Source: Prevotella sp. (GTDB lineage: Bacteria > Bacteroidota > Bacteroidia > Bacteroidales > Bacteroidaceae). Taken from it: a stretch of DNA of 64,000 nucleotides. Under the pieces are notes generated by a model. It ran no database searches, was not told the DNA's origin, and saw nothing but the letters and a program-made list of their open reading frames with translations. This document shows, piece after piece, positions 17,031-24,273 of the stretch (position 1 is its first letter; every line of letters starts with the position of its first letter). Location of the stretch: contig JAEEVW010000002.1 of assembly GCA_016291085.1 (NCBI GenBank), forward strand, positions 62,001-126,000, written 5' to 3'. The position numbers and the translations under genes are program-made.

Positions 17031-17495
17031 TGGCCCGATGATGTTGTCGATGCGCAACTGGACGATGCCTGCCGGTACGCGCACCTCCACCACGTCACCC
17101 ACCTTTTTGTTCAGCAAGGCTTGAGCGATGGGTGATTTTATCGAAATCTTTCCTTCCCGAAGATTCGCCTCGTGCGGGCTGGCTATCGTGTAGCTCATCT
17201 GTGCCTGCGTCTTCATATTCGTCATCTTCACCTTGCAGAGCAGTCCGATGGTGTCGCTGGCCAGTCGCGATGTGTCAATCACGCGGGCGTTCTCCAGCAC
17301 TCTCTGCATGAAACGGATGCGTCCCAGCAGTCGTCCCTGCTCACGCTTGGCAGCATGATATTCGAAGTTCTCGCTCAGGTCACCCTTGTCGCGAGCTTCG
17401 GCAATGGCTTCCCTGACCTGTGGCAGTTCTACGTTCTCCAACTGACGGAGCTCGGCTACGAGTTTGTCGTAGCCTTCTTGTGACATATATTCCAT
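17007..17495 (-). CDS. greA: Transcription elongation factor GreA
   Basis: 162 residues, normal length. The N-terminal coiled coil with the acidic tip is visible (EARDKGDLSENFEYHAAKRE), followed by a C-terminal FKBP-like domain (SPIAQALLNKKVGDVVEV). GreA enters the RNA polymerase secondary channel and stimulates cleavage of backtracked transcripts. The start lies 5 bp after the end of the upstream heme-motif lipoprotein gene, so it is expressed at the end of a three-gene minus-strand series. Its 3' end overlaps the convergent membrane gene. Confidence 0.95.
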   Translation of the reverse strand: MEYMSQEGYDKLVAELRQLENVELPQVREAIAEARDKGDLSENFEYHAAKREQGRLLGRIRFMQRVLENARVIDTSRLASDTIGLLCKVKMTNMKTQAQMSYTIASPHEANLREGKISIKSPIAQALLNKKVGDVVEVRVPAGIVQLRIDNIIGPSGEHETE

Positions 17496-17500
17496 GATTG

Positions 17501-19003
17501 TTATTTTTTGAGTCTTCCTACATATTTCACCGGTTGTGCCTCTTGCTTCAGGGCATCGGCAAACTGCTGTGGCCTGATGGTCACCGGGCCACGCATAAAC
17601 TCCGGTATGTTATAGCATTTCAAGAACTGACGATGATAGTCGGGGTCGCTGCAAGGCAGTTCGAAGGGCTTGCTGCCGTGTCCGTCTTTGTCGATATGGG
17701 CTATGAACGGACGCGTGTAGTTGCCGTCGTAGCGGCGACTGCTGAAGACGACCCACCGTCCGTTGCTCGACCACGAATGGTAGCTCTCGGTATCCTGTGA
17801 ATTGATTTCTTCCATGTTGCGCGCCTCACCCGTCTGCAAGTCCAGCATCCACAAGTCGGCGTCGTGGTGCCAGATGTGGAAGACGCCCGCCTTGGCCAGG
17901 GTGAACATCAGGTATCGGCCGTCGGGTGAGATACGTGGGAAGGTAGCGCTTTGAGAGTTGACAGTTGAGTCTGCGGCGAAGACCAGTTCGCGTGGTCCGA
18001 ACTCGAGCGTCTCGGGGTTGAAACGCTTCTTGTAGAGGTTGTATTTCACCTGTTCCCAGCGGGCTATCAGCTCCTGTCCGTTGTCGATGGTGTCTTGATA
18101 CTCGAAGTGGGCGCTGCAATAGTAGAGCGTCTTGCCGTCGGGCGCCCAGAAGGGGAAGCACTCCAGTTCCGTGGGGTCGTTCTCGATGTTCGTCACCTCG
18201 TTCTTCTCCACGTCGTAGGCTATCAGGTCGCTCCGGGTGTCGAACACCTCAATCTTGTTGGGGTCGACAGAGTGGAACGTCTGGCTCGTCAGATTCGTGG
18301 AATACACAATCAGTTTCAGCCAGGGATGCCACGTGGGATAGACACCGGCCGACAGGATGGAGTCGTTCTTCATGCCGATTTTCCGGATGTTCCCGTCGTA
18401 GGCAATGATGGTTCCGCCCATGTTCTGGCGGGCGTGGAACTGCATGCGCTCGGGGTTGTACTGCTGGTAGTTATGGCAGTTGATGCACTGTCCGTTTGCA
18501 CCTTCCGAACAGAGCATGTTGTCGTAGATGACACGCTCGTTGTAGTTCTCCAGACAGCGCTGATTGATGGTCAGCTCTTCGTAGGTCACATACGACGGCG
18601 AGATGAGTCGGTAGCTGATATACGGATCGATGCTGTCGGGCGATACATAGATGCTGAAAGGCTTGTAGCGCGTCCATTCGTCGTCCTGCTCTGCATAGAC
18701 TTCCACTTCGATGGCGCTGCCCTTGGCGCTTTCCGTCAGCCGTCGCCAGTCGTCGGCATCGGGCTGCACCTTGCCGCCGCCACAAATCACTTCTTCGTCG
18801 CCGGCAGTCAGTCGGGCCACCATGTCATCCGCCTTGCCGTCCATCTCGAACGTCAGCGGAGCGATGTTCACAGGCACCGTGACGTTTGTGTAGTCGGGGT
18901 AGATGGCGGGCAGTTCGTCCCGCTCGCTGAACTCCTCGGGTATCTTGTTTCCGCAGCTGGCCAGTATCACGGCCGCCACGGTGAGTAAAAACAGTCTTCT
19001 CAT
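17501..19003 (-). CDS. TolB-like beta-propeller lipoprotein with a CxxCH heme-binding motif
   Basis: 500 residues from the ATG at 19003, which gives a lipoprotein signal peptide (lipobox LASC); an in-frame TTG 15 bp upstream would spoil it. The middle carries one c-type heme motif, QCINCHNYQ, followed by repeated propeller motifs of the WD40/TolB (PD40) kind (YPTWHPWLKL, FPFWAPDGKTLYYCS, FPRISPDGRYLMFT, YHSWSSNGRWVVFSS). Several domain edges end in Ser/Asp-rich turns as in TolB. Function is unknown: it may be a surface or periplasmic heme protein or a sensor. It lies 11 bp after the DUF6057-like gene and 5 bp before greA. An in-gene repeat near 17950 encodes STVNSQS. Confidence 0.75.
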   Translation of the reverse strand: MRRLFLLTVAAVILASCGNKIPEEFSERDELPAIYPDYTNVTVPVNIAPLTFEMDGKADDMVARLTAGDEEVICGGGKVQPDADDWRRLTESAKGSAIEVEVYAEQDDEWTRYKPFSIYVSPDSIDPYISYRLISPSYVTYEELTINQRCLENYNERVIYDNMLCSEGANGQCINCHNYQQYNPERMQFHARQNMGGTIIAYDGNIRKIGMKNDSILSAGVYPTWHPWLKLIVYSTNLTSQTFHSVDPNKIEVFDTRSDLIAYDVEKNEVTNIENDPTELECFPFWAPDGKTLYYCSAHFEYQDTIDNGQELIARWEQVKYNLYKKRFNPETLEFGPRELVFAADSTVNSQSATFPRISPDGRYLMFTLAKAGVFHIWHHDADLWMLDLQTGEARNMEEINSQDTESYHSWSSNGRWVVFSSRRYDGNYTRPFIAHIDKDGHGSKPFELPCSDPDYHRQFLKCYNIPEFMRGPVTIRPQQFADALKQEAQPVKYVGRLKK

Positions 19004-19014
19004 AATGCTCAATA

Positions 19015-20913
19015 TCAATAGTACGTGATGTTTCTTAGGAAGAAGTATTCAAAATAGTACGTCTCGCTGTAGTTGTCGTACAGAATCGTGCGGGCCTGGC
19101 TGTTGTTGGGGTTGGCCTTGATTTGCTCCATCAGTTTCATGAACTGGTAGAAGTTCTCCTTCACACCCTTGTCCAGTTGCCACTCTTCCAGTCCTTCCTG
19201 ACCCTGCAGGTTGGCAAAGAGCCATGCTGCTTCCTGGAAGATGCGGGGCACATGCTGGCCGTTGTTCAGTTCGTAGTAGTGTTCGAATCGCGGCCAGAAC
19301 AAATCGGGGTCTCGCGTCCACATCGCACCCAGCACGGCCTGCTCCTGGAAATTCAGGTCGTTGGCATCGTGTTCCGCCAGCGTGGTCATGATGCATTTCT
19401 CCACCCAGCCTTCCACAGCATCCAGCCGATTGGTGTAGTGCATCATGTGGGTAATGGGACCCGTCTCTGCGTCATTAGCCAGCAACTGCTTGTCGTTCAT
19501 CACTGCCTCCATGTGGTCGGCCCACGATCCGTAGTAGCAGGTCTCGCGCAGTATGTTGAGGAACTTTCTCGCCGCCTGCTGCTCACCCGAGAAGATGGCA
19601 CAGCGCGCCATGTATTTCAGCAGCTCCACATTCCAGCCGTATTCCACGCCGTCCTCCATCGAGATGCGGTGACACTCGTTCATCATGCCGTACTGATACA
19701 GCATCATGCGTCCCGCCACATGGTACATATAGATAGGCAGCGCCGTGTTGGGCTTCGCTGAACCCTTGGGGAACCGGTACATCTCCTCGCACTGACGTCC
19801 CAGTCGGCTCAGTGCCAGGTTGTGCATCATGACTATCGAACGGGTAGGCTGTTCGTCCTGCTTCTCGCCTTCTTTCACCACACCTTCCCAGTCGGCTTGC
19901 TCCACGCAGCGTTGCATGCGCAGTTCGTGGTGGAAATTCTTGTCCTTATACCAGAAATGATACACACCGTATGCGACAGCTGCCAGCAGCATGAGATTGA
20001 TGATTTGAGGTTTGAGGTTTGAGGTTTGAGATTTGATGTTTGAGGTTTTGTTTGGCTGCTTACCCTTTTTCTGAACAGCGGGAGCGGCTTCGTGCTCCTT
20101 CAGCCGTACCAGGCTTAGCAGCACATAAAAAGCCGCCAGCACATAATAAGGATAATAGTATTCCGGATAGCTCTCGCTGACGGTGAAGTCGGGTAGGGCA
20201 GTCCTGTAGATGTCCGCAAGGTTCGTTTCATAGTACACGAAGCGGTAATACAGCAACGGGATGGCAACGACACTCAGCAGTGCCACCGCGCTTACCACCA
20301 TGCTATTGGTATGCGTCGTGCTTTGCCGCCACACCATCAGCGCCATCAGCACCGCCGTAGCCAGCGCATAGACACCCATCAGCGGATAGCCCACCAGCGC
20401 CGTCAGCACGACGATGCCCACCGACAGCCACAGGCTCCATTTCCCGTCGGCGAGGGTGGGGGACAAGGCCTTTCTGAAAGCCCACAGCAGTGCCGTTCCC
20501 GCCGTTACGCCCAGCGTCGCCACATAGAAGAAACCGCGCAGCTTAATCACATAAACCCAGTATCCCAACTGCATGTTCGTCAGCAACAGGATGGCTACGG
20601 GAATCACCGTCAGCACCTTCCATCTCTCTGGTATGTTGAACGCCTGCTGCGTCAGCCACATCAACAGCAGCCACACGCCACACAGCACGACGACACCCAC
20701 CCAGGGATAATAGAAATGCTGGCTCAGCCACGAGCCCACATACGACAGCATGCCGCCAGGCACCACCATCTGCTGCTCGAAAAACAGCGACGTGTTCAGA
20801 AATACGTTGTGTTGCTGCACCTTCCAAAGCAGGTCGGCTTCCCAGAACAATAGGGCGAAGGCCACCACCGCCAGGCTGCCCAGCCACAGAATTGTTGATA
20901 ACAGTCTTTTCAT
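19015..20913 (-). CDS. Polytopic membrane protein with C-terminal helical domain (DUF6057-like)
   Basis: 632 residues from the ATG at 20913; the upstream in-frame TTG overlaps a -7 promoter element and is rejected. The first half contains about nine or ten hydrophobic segments (for example WLGSLAVVAFALLFWE and VGVVVLCGVWLLLMWL). After a repeat-encoded linker and one more membrane span, the C-terminal 300 residues are soluble and helical with TPR-like spacing (ALSRLGRQCEEMYRF, FQEQAVLGAMW). It resembles a Bacteroidales family I recall as DUF6057, with no assigned role. It heads an operon with the heme-motif lipoprotein and greA, suggesting a shared envelope task for the first two. Confidence 0.65.
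   Translation of the reverse strand: MKRLLSTILWLGSLAVVAFALLFWEADLLWKVQQHNVFLNTSLFFEQQMVVPGGMLSYVGSWLSQHFYYPWVGVVVLCGVWLLLMWLTQQAFNIPERWKVLTVIPVAILLLTNMQLGYWVYVIKLRGFFYVATLGVTAGTALLWAFRKALSPTLADGKWSLWLSVGIVVLTALVGYPLMGVYALATAVLMALMVWRQSTTHTNSMVVSAVALLSVVAIPLLYYRFVYYETNLADIYRTALPDFTVSESYPEYYYPYYVLAAFYVLLSLVRLKEHEAAPAVQKKGKQPNKTSNIKSQTSNLKPQIINLMLLAAVAYGVYHFWYKDKNFHHELRMQRCVEQADWEGVVKEGEKQDEQPTRSIVMMHNLALSRLGRQCEEMYRFPKGSAKPNTALPIYMYHVAGRMMLYQYGMMNECHRISMEDGVEYGWNVELLKYMARCAIFSGEQQAARKFLNILRETCYYGSWADHMEAVMNDKQLLANDAETGPITHMMHYTNRLDAVEGWVEKCIMTTLAEHDANDLNFQEQAVLGAMWTRDPDLFWPRFEHYYELNNGQHVPRIFQEAAWLFANLQGQEGLEEWQLDKGVKENFYQFMKLMEQIKANPNNSQARTILYDNYSETYYFEYFFLRNITYY
20004..20045. repeat. Heptanucleotide repeats inside the DUF6057-like gene
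   Basis: Six 7-bp units of the type TTTGAGG in the linker between the membrane half and the last membrane span. On the coding strand they give a polar stretch with repeated SN-K/L and SQT-like residues. Confidence 0.85.
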
Positions 20914-20934
20914 TCTTCGTTGATTATAGTTTGG

Positions 20935-20942
20935 CAAAGGTA
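20935..20942 (-). promoter_or_regulatory. -7 element upstream of the DUF6057-like gene
   Basis: TACCTTTG on the minus strand, 21 bp before the ATG. No TTTG at the right distance was found; instead an AATCAAA box lies 10 bp upstream, as also seen before the TlpA-like gene at 42.1 kb. Confidence 0.5.
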
Positions 20943-21122
20943 CACATTTTTCTTTGATTCATTCGTATTTGTTCATAGTTTTTAACTTACTTTTCACCCA
21001 CAATTTCCTCCGATGCTTTAAACCTTTCCCCATATCGTGCGTCAAAGAACCAGAAAACAGGATAACAATCCAGGTAAGAAAATTAAAATTTAACAAACAG
21101 GATAACAAATTTAAAAAACAGA

Positions 21123-21470
21123 ATGAACATGAAAAAGATTGTTTTAACATTGGTTGCCATGATGGCAGTGACAGTTAGCTTTGCAAAGAGTAATGAAGCC
21201 GACAAGCGTTTTGACATGAGTTGTGACATTTATCGCCTTTCCGTCGTACTCGACCTGGACGAGCGTCAGATGGATGCAGTAGAGGACATTCACGACAAGT
21301 TCACCAGCGAGATGCAGTCGTTAGCATCCCTGGAGGGTCCCCAGCAAAGGTTCCGCATCCATCAGACTGTAAGAAAGGAAGCACACCAGATGCGCCAGGT
21401 GCTCAACGACAAACAGTTCCGTGACTACATGCGCATCCTGATGGTCACACTCCGCAACAGGCATCTCTAA
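21123..21470 (+). CDS. Small secreted protein of unknown function
   Basis: 115 residues with a clear signal peptide (MKKIVLTLVAMMAVTVSFA; a second ATG at 21129 is an alternative start). The mature part is short, charged and helical (LDERQMDAVEDIHDKFTSEMQ, then VLNDKQFRDYMRILMVTLRN), reminiscent in shape of CpxP/Spy-type periplasmic helical proteins, but I do not recognise the family. A strong intrinsic terminator follows 23 bp after the stop, so it is a monocistronic unit. A 13-bp direct repeat (AACAGGATAACAA) occurs twice in its leader, around 21056 and 21096. Confidence 0.75.
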   Translation: MNMKKIVLTLVAMMAVTVSFAKSNEADKRFDMSCDIYRLSVVLDLDERQMDAVEDIHDKFTSEMQSLASLEGPQQRFRIHQTVRKEAHQMRQVLNDKQFRDYMRILMVTLRNRHL

Positions 21471-21492
21471 GAACACACCTTTTACGGGACGG

Positions 21493-21539
21493 AAATAAAG
21501 AAAAGTTACGGCGTTAACTTTTCTTTATTTTTTTTTTTT
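21493..21539 (+). terminator. Strong intrinsic terminator
   Basis: Perfect 16-bp stem (AAATAAAGAAAAGTTA / TAACTTTTCTTTATTT), 6-nt loop, followed by a run of about 12 T. The last T residues overlap the -33 element of the next promoter. Confidence 0.9.
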
Positions 21540-21567
21540 GAAATTAACAGAAAACGTTTTATCTTTG
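21537..21567 (+). promoter_or_regulatory. Promoter of the 46-aa peptide / fimbrillin unit
   Basis: TTTG (21537-21540), 19 bp, TATCTTTG (21560-21567), an exact consensus match. The small ORF begins 54 bp later. Confidence 0.8.
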
Positions 21568-21621
21568 CAGCCAAAATTTATTCAATTAGATTTATTACTA
21601 ACAATTCAAACGATTCAGTTT

Positions 21622-21762
21622 ATGAAAAGAAAAGAGTATGAAAAGCCGACGGCGGAAGTCGTCGAAGTGAGACAACAAGTGCAGTTGCTGGCTGGCAGCG
21701 AACCACTTAACAGCGAAGGCGCAAAGATTGATGACTATGAGGACGGAGTGTTCTCGTGGTAA
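21622..21762 (+). CDS. Small 46-aa protein preceding the fimbrillin-like gene
   Basis: 46 residues from the ATG at 21622; the longer in-frame reading starts inside the promoter and is rejected. The pattern KRKEYEKPTAEVVEVR, a LLAGS segment, then an acidic tail (KIDDYEDGVFSW) resembles numerous short Bacteroidales proteins with a KP..EVV start. There is no signal peptide or membrane segment. It lies between a clear promoter and the lipoprotein gene 29 bp downstream, so it is probably a genuine first cistron. Role unknown; it could be a short adaptor or a precursor peptide. Confidence 0.6.
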   Translation: MKRKEYEKPTAEVVEVRQQVQLLAGSEPLNSEGAKIDDYEDGVFSW

Positions 21763-21791
21763 GTATTAACCCTTTAAAACAAAAGAAGACA

Positions 21792-22622
21792 ATGAAGAAA
21801 TACATCTTTATGGCTGTGGCAGGCATGCTTGCACTCAGCAGTTGCTCGAACGACGACAACGATATTCAGAACCCTCAGGACGCTCGCCGACAGATGACCT
21901 TCACCGCTGGTTACAGTGACGGTGCTACGACTCGCGCCACGCTCTCTGGCAAATCGGTCAGCTTCGACGGAGGCGACAAAATCAGCATCCTCAGCGCCAA
22001 GAACACGAACACGCAGTTCACTACCTCGGAGGGCGGCGCATCGGCCACGTTCAGCGGCACGGCTGCAGACGACTCGAAGTTCTACGCCGTCTATCCCTAC
22101 ACCGACGGCCTGACCCTCAGCGGCGACGTCATCTCGGGCATCGTGATTCCCACGAGCCAGTGGAACAGTAATTGGCATTCGGGAAGTAATTATTCAGGCT
22201 GGGACCCGAAGGCTCCCATCGCCTATGCCACCACCACAGGCTCTTCACTTACATTCCATAACGCATGCGCCATTCTGAAAGTCACATTCCCCGAAGCATA
22301 TTATTATGGTCGTTTTACGATATCTGCCAACGAGCCATTGGCAGGAACTTTCAGCCTCAATACTTCAACAGGTACACTGACCCCGACGCCGGGAAGCACA
22401 ACTGTTACTGTGGGTAATCCTAGTAATATTTATAGTGGCATTAGCACTCACTCCAGTGGAAAAACCGTATATGTAGCCATTGCCCCAGGCACCTATACAG
22501 GCTTCAATCTTCACATAATTAATGAAGATGATGATGAGAAAAGTAAAACGAAAAGTACCAGCGTCACCTTCGAGGCCGGAAAGATATATGACTTGGGATC
22601 ATATAATTTAAGTGATTTATAA
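21792..22622 (+). CDS. Fimbrillin-like lipoprotein
   Basis: 276 residues beginning with a lipoprotein signal peptide (lipobox LSSC, followed by SNDDND). The mature N-terminus has the features of Bacteroidales fimbrillin-family (FimA/Mfa-like) proteins: an early ATTRATL segment before a beta-rich domain, FDGGDKISIL, FYAVYPY, and a long Ser/Thr/Gly-rich beta region ending in FEAGKIYDLGSY. Such proteins are exported to the outer membrane and assemble as fimbriae or surface adhesins after cleavage after an Arg; ATTR/A is a possible site (inference). No usher or anchor partner genes are adjacent, so it may be a stand-alone surface lipoprotein. Confidence 0.85.
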   Translation: MKKYIFMAVAGMLALSSCSNDDNDIQNPQDARRQMTFTAGYSDGATTRATLSGKSVSFDGGDKISILSAKNTNTQFTTSEGGASATFSGTAADDSKFYAVYPYTDGLTLSGDVISGIVIPTSQWNSNWHSGSNYSGWDPKAPIAYATTTGSSLTFHNACAILKVTFPEAYYYGRFTISANEPLAGTFSLNTSTGTLTPTPGSTTVTVGNPSNIYSGISTHSSGKTVYVAIAPGTYTGFNLHIINEDDDEKSKTKSTSVTFEAGKIYDLGSYNLSDL

Positions 22623-22658
22623 TGGTCATAAGTGATCTATAGACTCGAAGAGGCAATA

Positions 22659-22725
22659 CTCACAGGGGAAATAACCCCGCGTGAGCCGTGAAGCAAGCCC
22701 AAGGAGCCTTCGGGCTCCTTTTTTT
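22659..22725 (+). ncRNA. Candidate structured RNA: two hairpins ending in a terminator
   Basis: After the fimbrillin stop there is a first hairpin (CTCAC-A-GGGG, loop AAATAA, CCCC-GC-GTGAG, 22659-22685). It is followed by a perfect 8-bp GC-rich stem with a UUCG loop and T tail (AAGGAGCC TTCG GGCTCCTT, 22701-22725). The next ORF starts within or just after the T tail. This could be the 3' end of the fimbrillin mRNA, a small RNA or an attenuator; no known class was recognised. Confidence 0.4.
22701..22725 (+). terminator. Intrinsic terminator with UUCG tetraloop
   Basis: 8-bp perfect stem AAGGAGCC/GGCTCCTT closed by TTCG and followed by five T. It is textbook in form and very close to the next ORF. 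Confidence 0.88.
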
Positions 22726-22740
22726 ATGTACAAAAACGTG

Positions 22741-23022
22741 ATGATGATGAAGAAGAACATGAAGAACGGACAGAGTGAGGAAGCTCGGAAAGGACGGCGG
22801 TTCCACGAGAAGGAGGACGGGCCGACGGTCATGGAGTGGTACGCGGTGATGCCGACAGCGGAACTGGCCGAGCGGATGGGGCTGACGGTGAGGCAGATTA
22901 CGAACTATGTGTATCGGTGGAATTCGGAGCCGTGGGCACGGAAGAGTGCGTCGTTGCTGTCGGCAGAGAACAGCAGGAACGGGCGCAGAGGGGGTCGGCC
23001 GTTGAAAAAACGTCGAAAATAA
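22741..23022 (+). CDS. Small basic HTH protein
   Basis: About 93 residues from 22741 (an ATG at 22726, directly after a terminator T run, would add five). The core PTAELAERMGLTVRQITNYVYRW is a plausible helix-turn-helix, followed by SEPWARKS and a very basic end (GRRGGRPLKKRRK) of the type seen in DNA-binding proteins. Base composition is more GC-rich than in its neighbours. It precedes a 22-bp tandem array and an HU-like gene, so the two proteins may act on the same DNA. No named family was recognised, and its promoter is unclear because a terminator lies just upstream. Confidence 0.55.
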   Translation: MMMKKNMKNGQSEEARKGRRFHEKEDGPTVMEWYAVMPTAELAERMGLTVRQITNYVYRWNSEPWARKSASLLSAENSRNGRRGGRPLKKRRK

Positions 23023-23091
23023 AAAGCGAATACTTTTTTTGTAAAGCGATTTTTCGTTACTTTGCAATCGGAAGCCAGTATTGCGAGAAAT

Positions 23092-23157
23092 CTGGAAGTA
23101 TACTTTAACGGAGCTGGAAGTATATTATGACGGAGCTGGAAGTATACTTTTACGAAA
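23092..23157. repeat. 22-bp tandem array upstream of the HU-like gene
   Basis: Three consecutive 22-bp units. Each has a conserved CTGGAAGTATA core with the palindrome AAGTATACTT in copies 1 and 3, and a more variable second half (AACGGAG, GACGGAG, TACGAAA). It ends 60 bp before the HU-like start codon. There are no spacers, so it is not a CRISPR. Confidence 0.88.
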
Positions 23158-23217
23158 GTGGGGCTATTGACCGCGATTTTTTAAACTATAGTATTAACAT
23201 TTAAAACCTATTGATTT

Positions 23218-24021
23218 ATGGCTAAAGTCAAGTACACTATCAAAGAGAACACTAAGGTTGGAACGCACAGTTTCTATGCTGTGCCAGTAACGAACGGCAC
23301 CCTCGACTTCATGGAGGTGTGCGAGGAGGCTTGTGAGAACACGTCGATTGAGCCGTCGATTATGCGTGCGGCGGTGACGGAGTACATGAAGGCCGTGAAG
23401 CGCAACGTGCTGAAGGGATTCCGCTGTGCCTTGGGCGATCAGTTTATCTATGTGTATCCGAATCTGGAGGCATCGCTGAAGGACAAGAAGGATGCTCAGG
23501 GCAACATTACGGAGGTGGCTAAAATCGAGGATTTCACACTGGCCGGGGCAAAGAGCCGACTGGGTGCGACGGTCAGCAAGAAGTACAGCGCGCAGTTTGC
23601 CGCCGAGGTGTCGTGGCAGCGCGTTGACGCATCAGGCGCAGCCGTCGAGGATGAGGACATTACGGACAACGGCAGCGGCGGTGACAACAACGGCAGCGCT
23701 GGATCGGGCAGCAGTGGAAGTGGCGGCAGCGGGTCGATTACCACTGGCGTAGCGGCTCCGACCATCAATGGTAACGCGACGTTCACCACTTCGACGCAGG
23801 TGACCATGTCAGGTCCTGAGGGCGCTGAGATTCGCTACACCTCGGACGGCTCGACACCCACGGCCAGCAGCACGCTGTACACCGAGCCTCTCACCGTGAG
23901 CTCGTCGGTAACCCTGAAGGCCATCGCTATCAAGGACGGTCAGTCGAGTGAGGTGACCACCAAGCAGTTCGTCAAGAGCGACGGCGGTGCCGACGACCCC
24001 AGCGGATTTGAGGGAGCTTAA
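23218..24021 (+). CDS. HU-like DNA-binding domain fused by a Gly/Ser linker to a chitobiase-type Ig-like domain
   Basis: 267 residues. The first 140 residues resemble the HU/IHF fold as found in Bacteroidetes HU-HIG proteins (AVPVTNGTLDFMEVCEEACEN, VKRNVLKGFRCALGDQFIYVYP). A Gly/Ser/Asn linker (about 150-175) follows, then a beta domain with GAEIRYTSDGSTPTASSTLY, which is the hallmark of the chitobiase/beta-hexosaminidase C-terminal domain. No signal peptide is seen, so it should be cytoplasmic, which is odd for this second domain. HU-HIG proteins are a known expanded group in Bacteroidetes with no settled role. The upstream 22-bp array and HTH gene suggest a local regulatory or conflict-type unit (inference). 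Confidence 0.7.
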   Translation: MAKVKYTIKENTKVGTHSFYAVPVTNGTLDFMEVCEEACENTSIEPSIMRAAVTEYMKAVKRNVLKGFRCALGDQFIYVYPNLEASLKDKKDAQGNITEVAKIEDFTLAGAKSRLGATVSKKYSAQFAAEVSWQRVDASGAAVEDEDITDNGSGGDNNGSAGSGSSGSGGSGSITTGVAAPTINGNATFTTSTQVTMSGPEGAEIRYTSDGSTPTASSTLYTEPLTVSSSVTLKAIAIKDGQSSEVTTKQFVKSDGGADDPSGFEGA

Positions 24022-24052
24022 AAAGGTTTGGCCTCCAGGCCAACACCTTTTT
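24020..24052 (+). terminator. Terminator of the HU-like gene
   Basis: Long stem AAAAAGGT-TTGGCC / GGCCAA-ACCTTTTT with a short CTCC-type loop, overlapping the stop codon and followed by T residues. Confidence 0.85.
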
Positions 24053-24094
24053 AGTGATAAGTGATAAGTGATGAGTGATAAGTGATAAGTGAGA
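24053..24094. repeat. Heptanucleotide repeats between two terminators
   Basis: Six 7-bp units of the type AGTGATA (one ATG variant, one AGA variant). The array lies directly between two intrinsic terminators. Confidence 0.9.
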
Positions 24095-24097
24095 AGC

Positions 24098-24134
24098 AAA
24101 AGGAGGCTCGGGCGGTGTGCTCGGGCCTCTTTTG
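24098..24134 (+). terminator. Second terminator before the efflux operon
   Basis: Imperfect stem AAAAGGAGGCTCGGGC / GCTCGGGCCTCTTTT with one bulge, ending in TTTTG. Its last bases form the -33 box of the following promoter. Confidence 0.7.
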
Positions 24135-24161
24135 TTCTGCACTCGATTTTTCGTAACTTTG
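24131..24161 (+). promoter_or_regulatory. Upstream promoter P1 of the RND efflux operon
   Basis: TTTG (24131-24134), 19 bp, TAACTTTG (24154-24161), exact consensus. It is preceded by the same ATTTTTCG text as P2. Confidence 0.7.
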
Positions 24162-24202
24162 ACTTCGTCGAAGTTACTTGCATTCAGAAAAGCTCAAATA
24201 TA

Positions 24203-24234
24203 TTTGGCTTTTCATTCATTTTTTCGTAACTTTG
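24203..24234 (+). promoter_or_regulatory. Downstream promoter P2 of the RND efflux operon
   Basis: TTTG (24203-24206), 20 bp, TAACTTTG (24227-24234). The spacer ends in TTTTTCG as in P1, 73 bp upstream, so the operon seems to have duplicated promoters. Confidence 0.75.
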
Positions 24235-24273
24235 TCGCGCTATATTTTGATAAAAGTAATCAAAGAATATATA

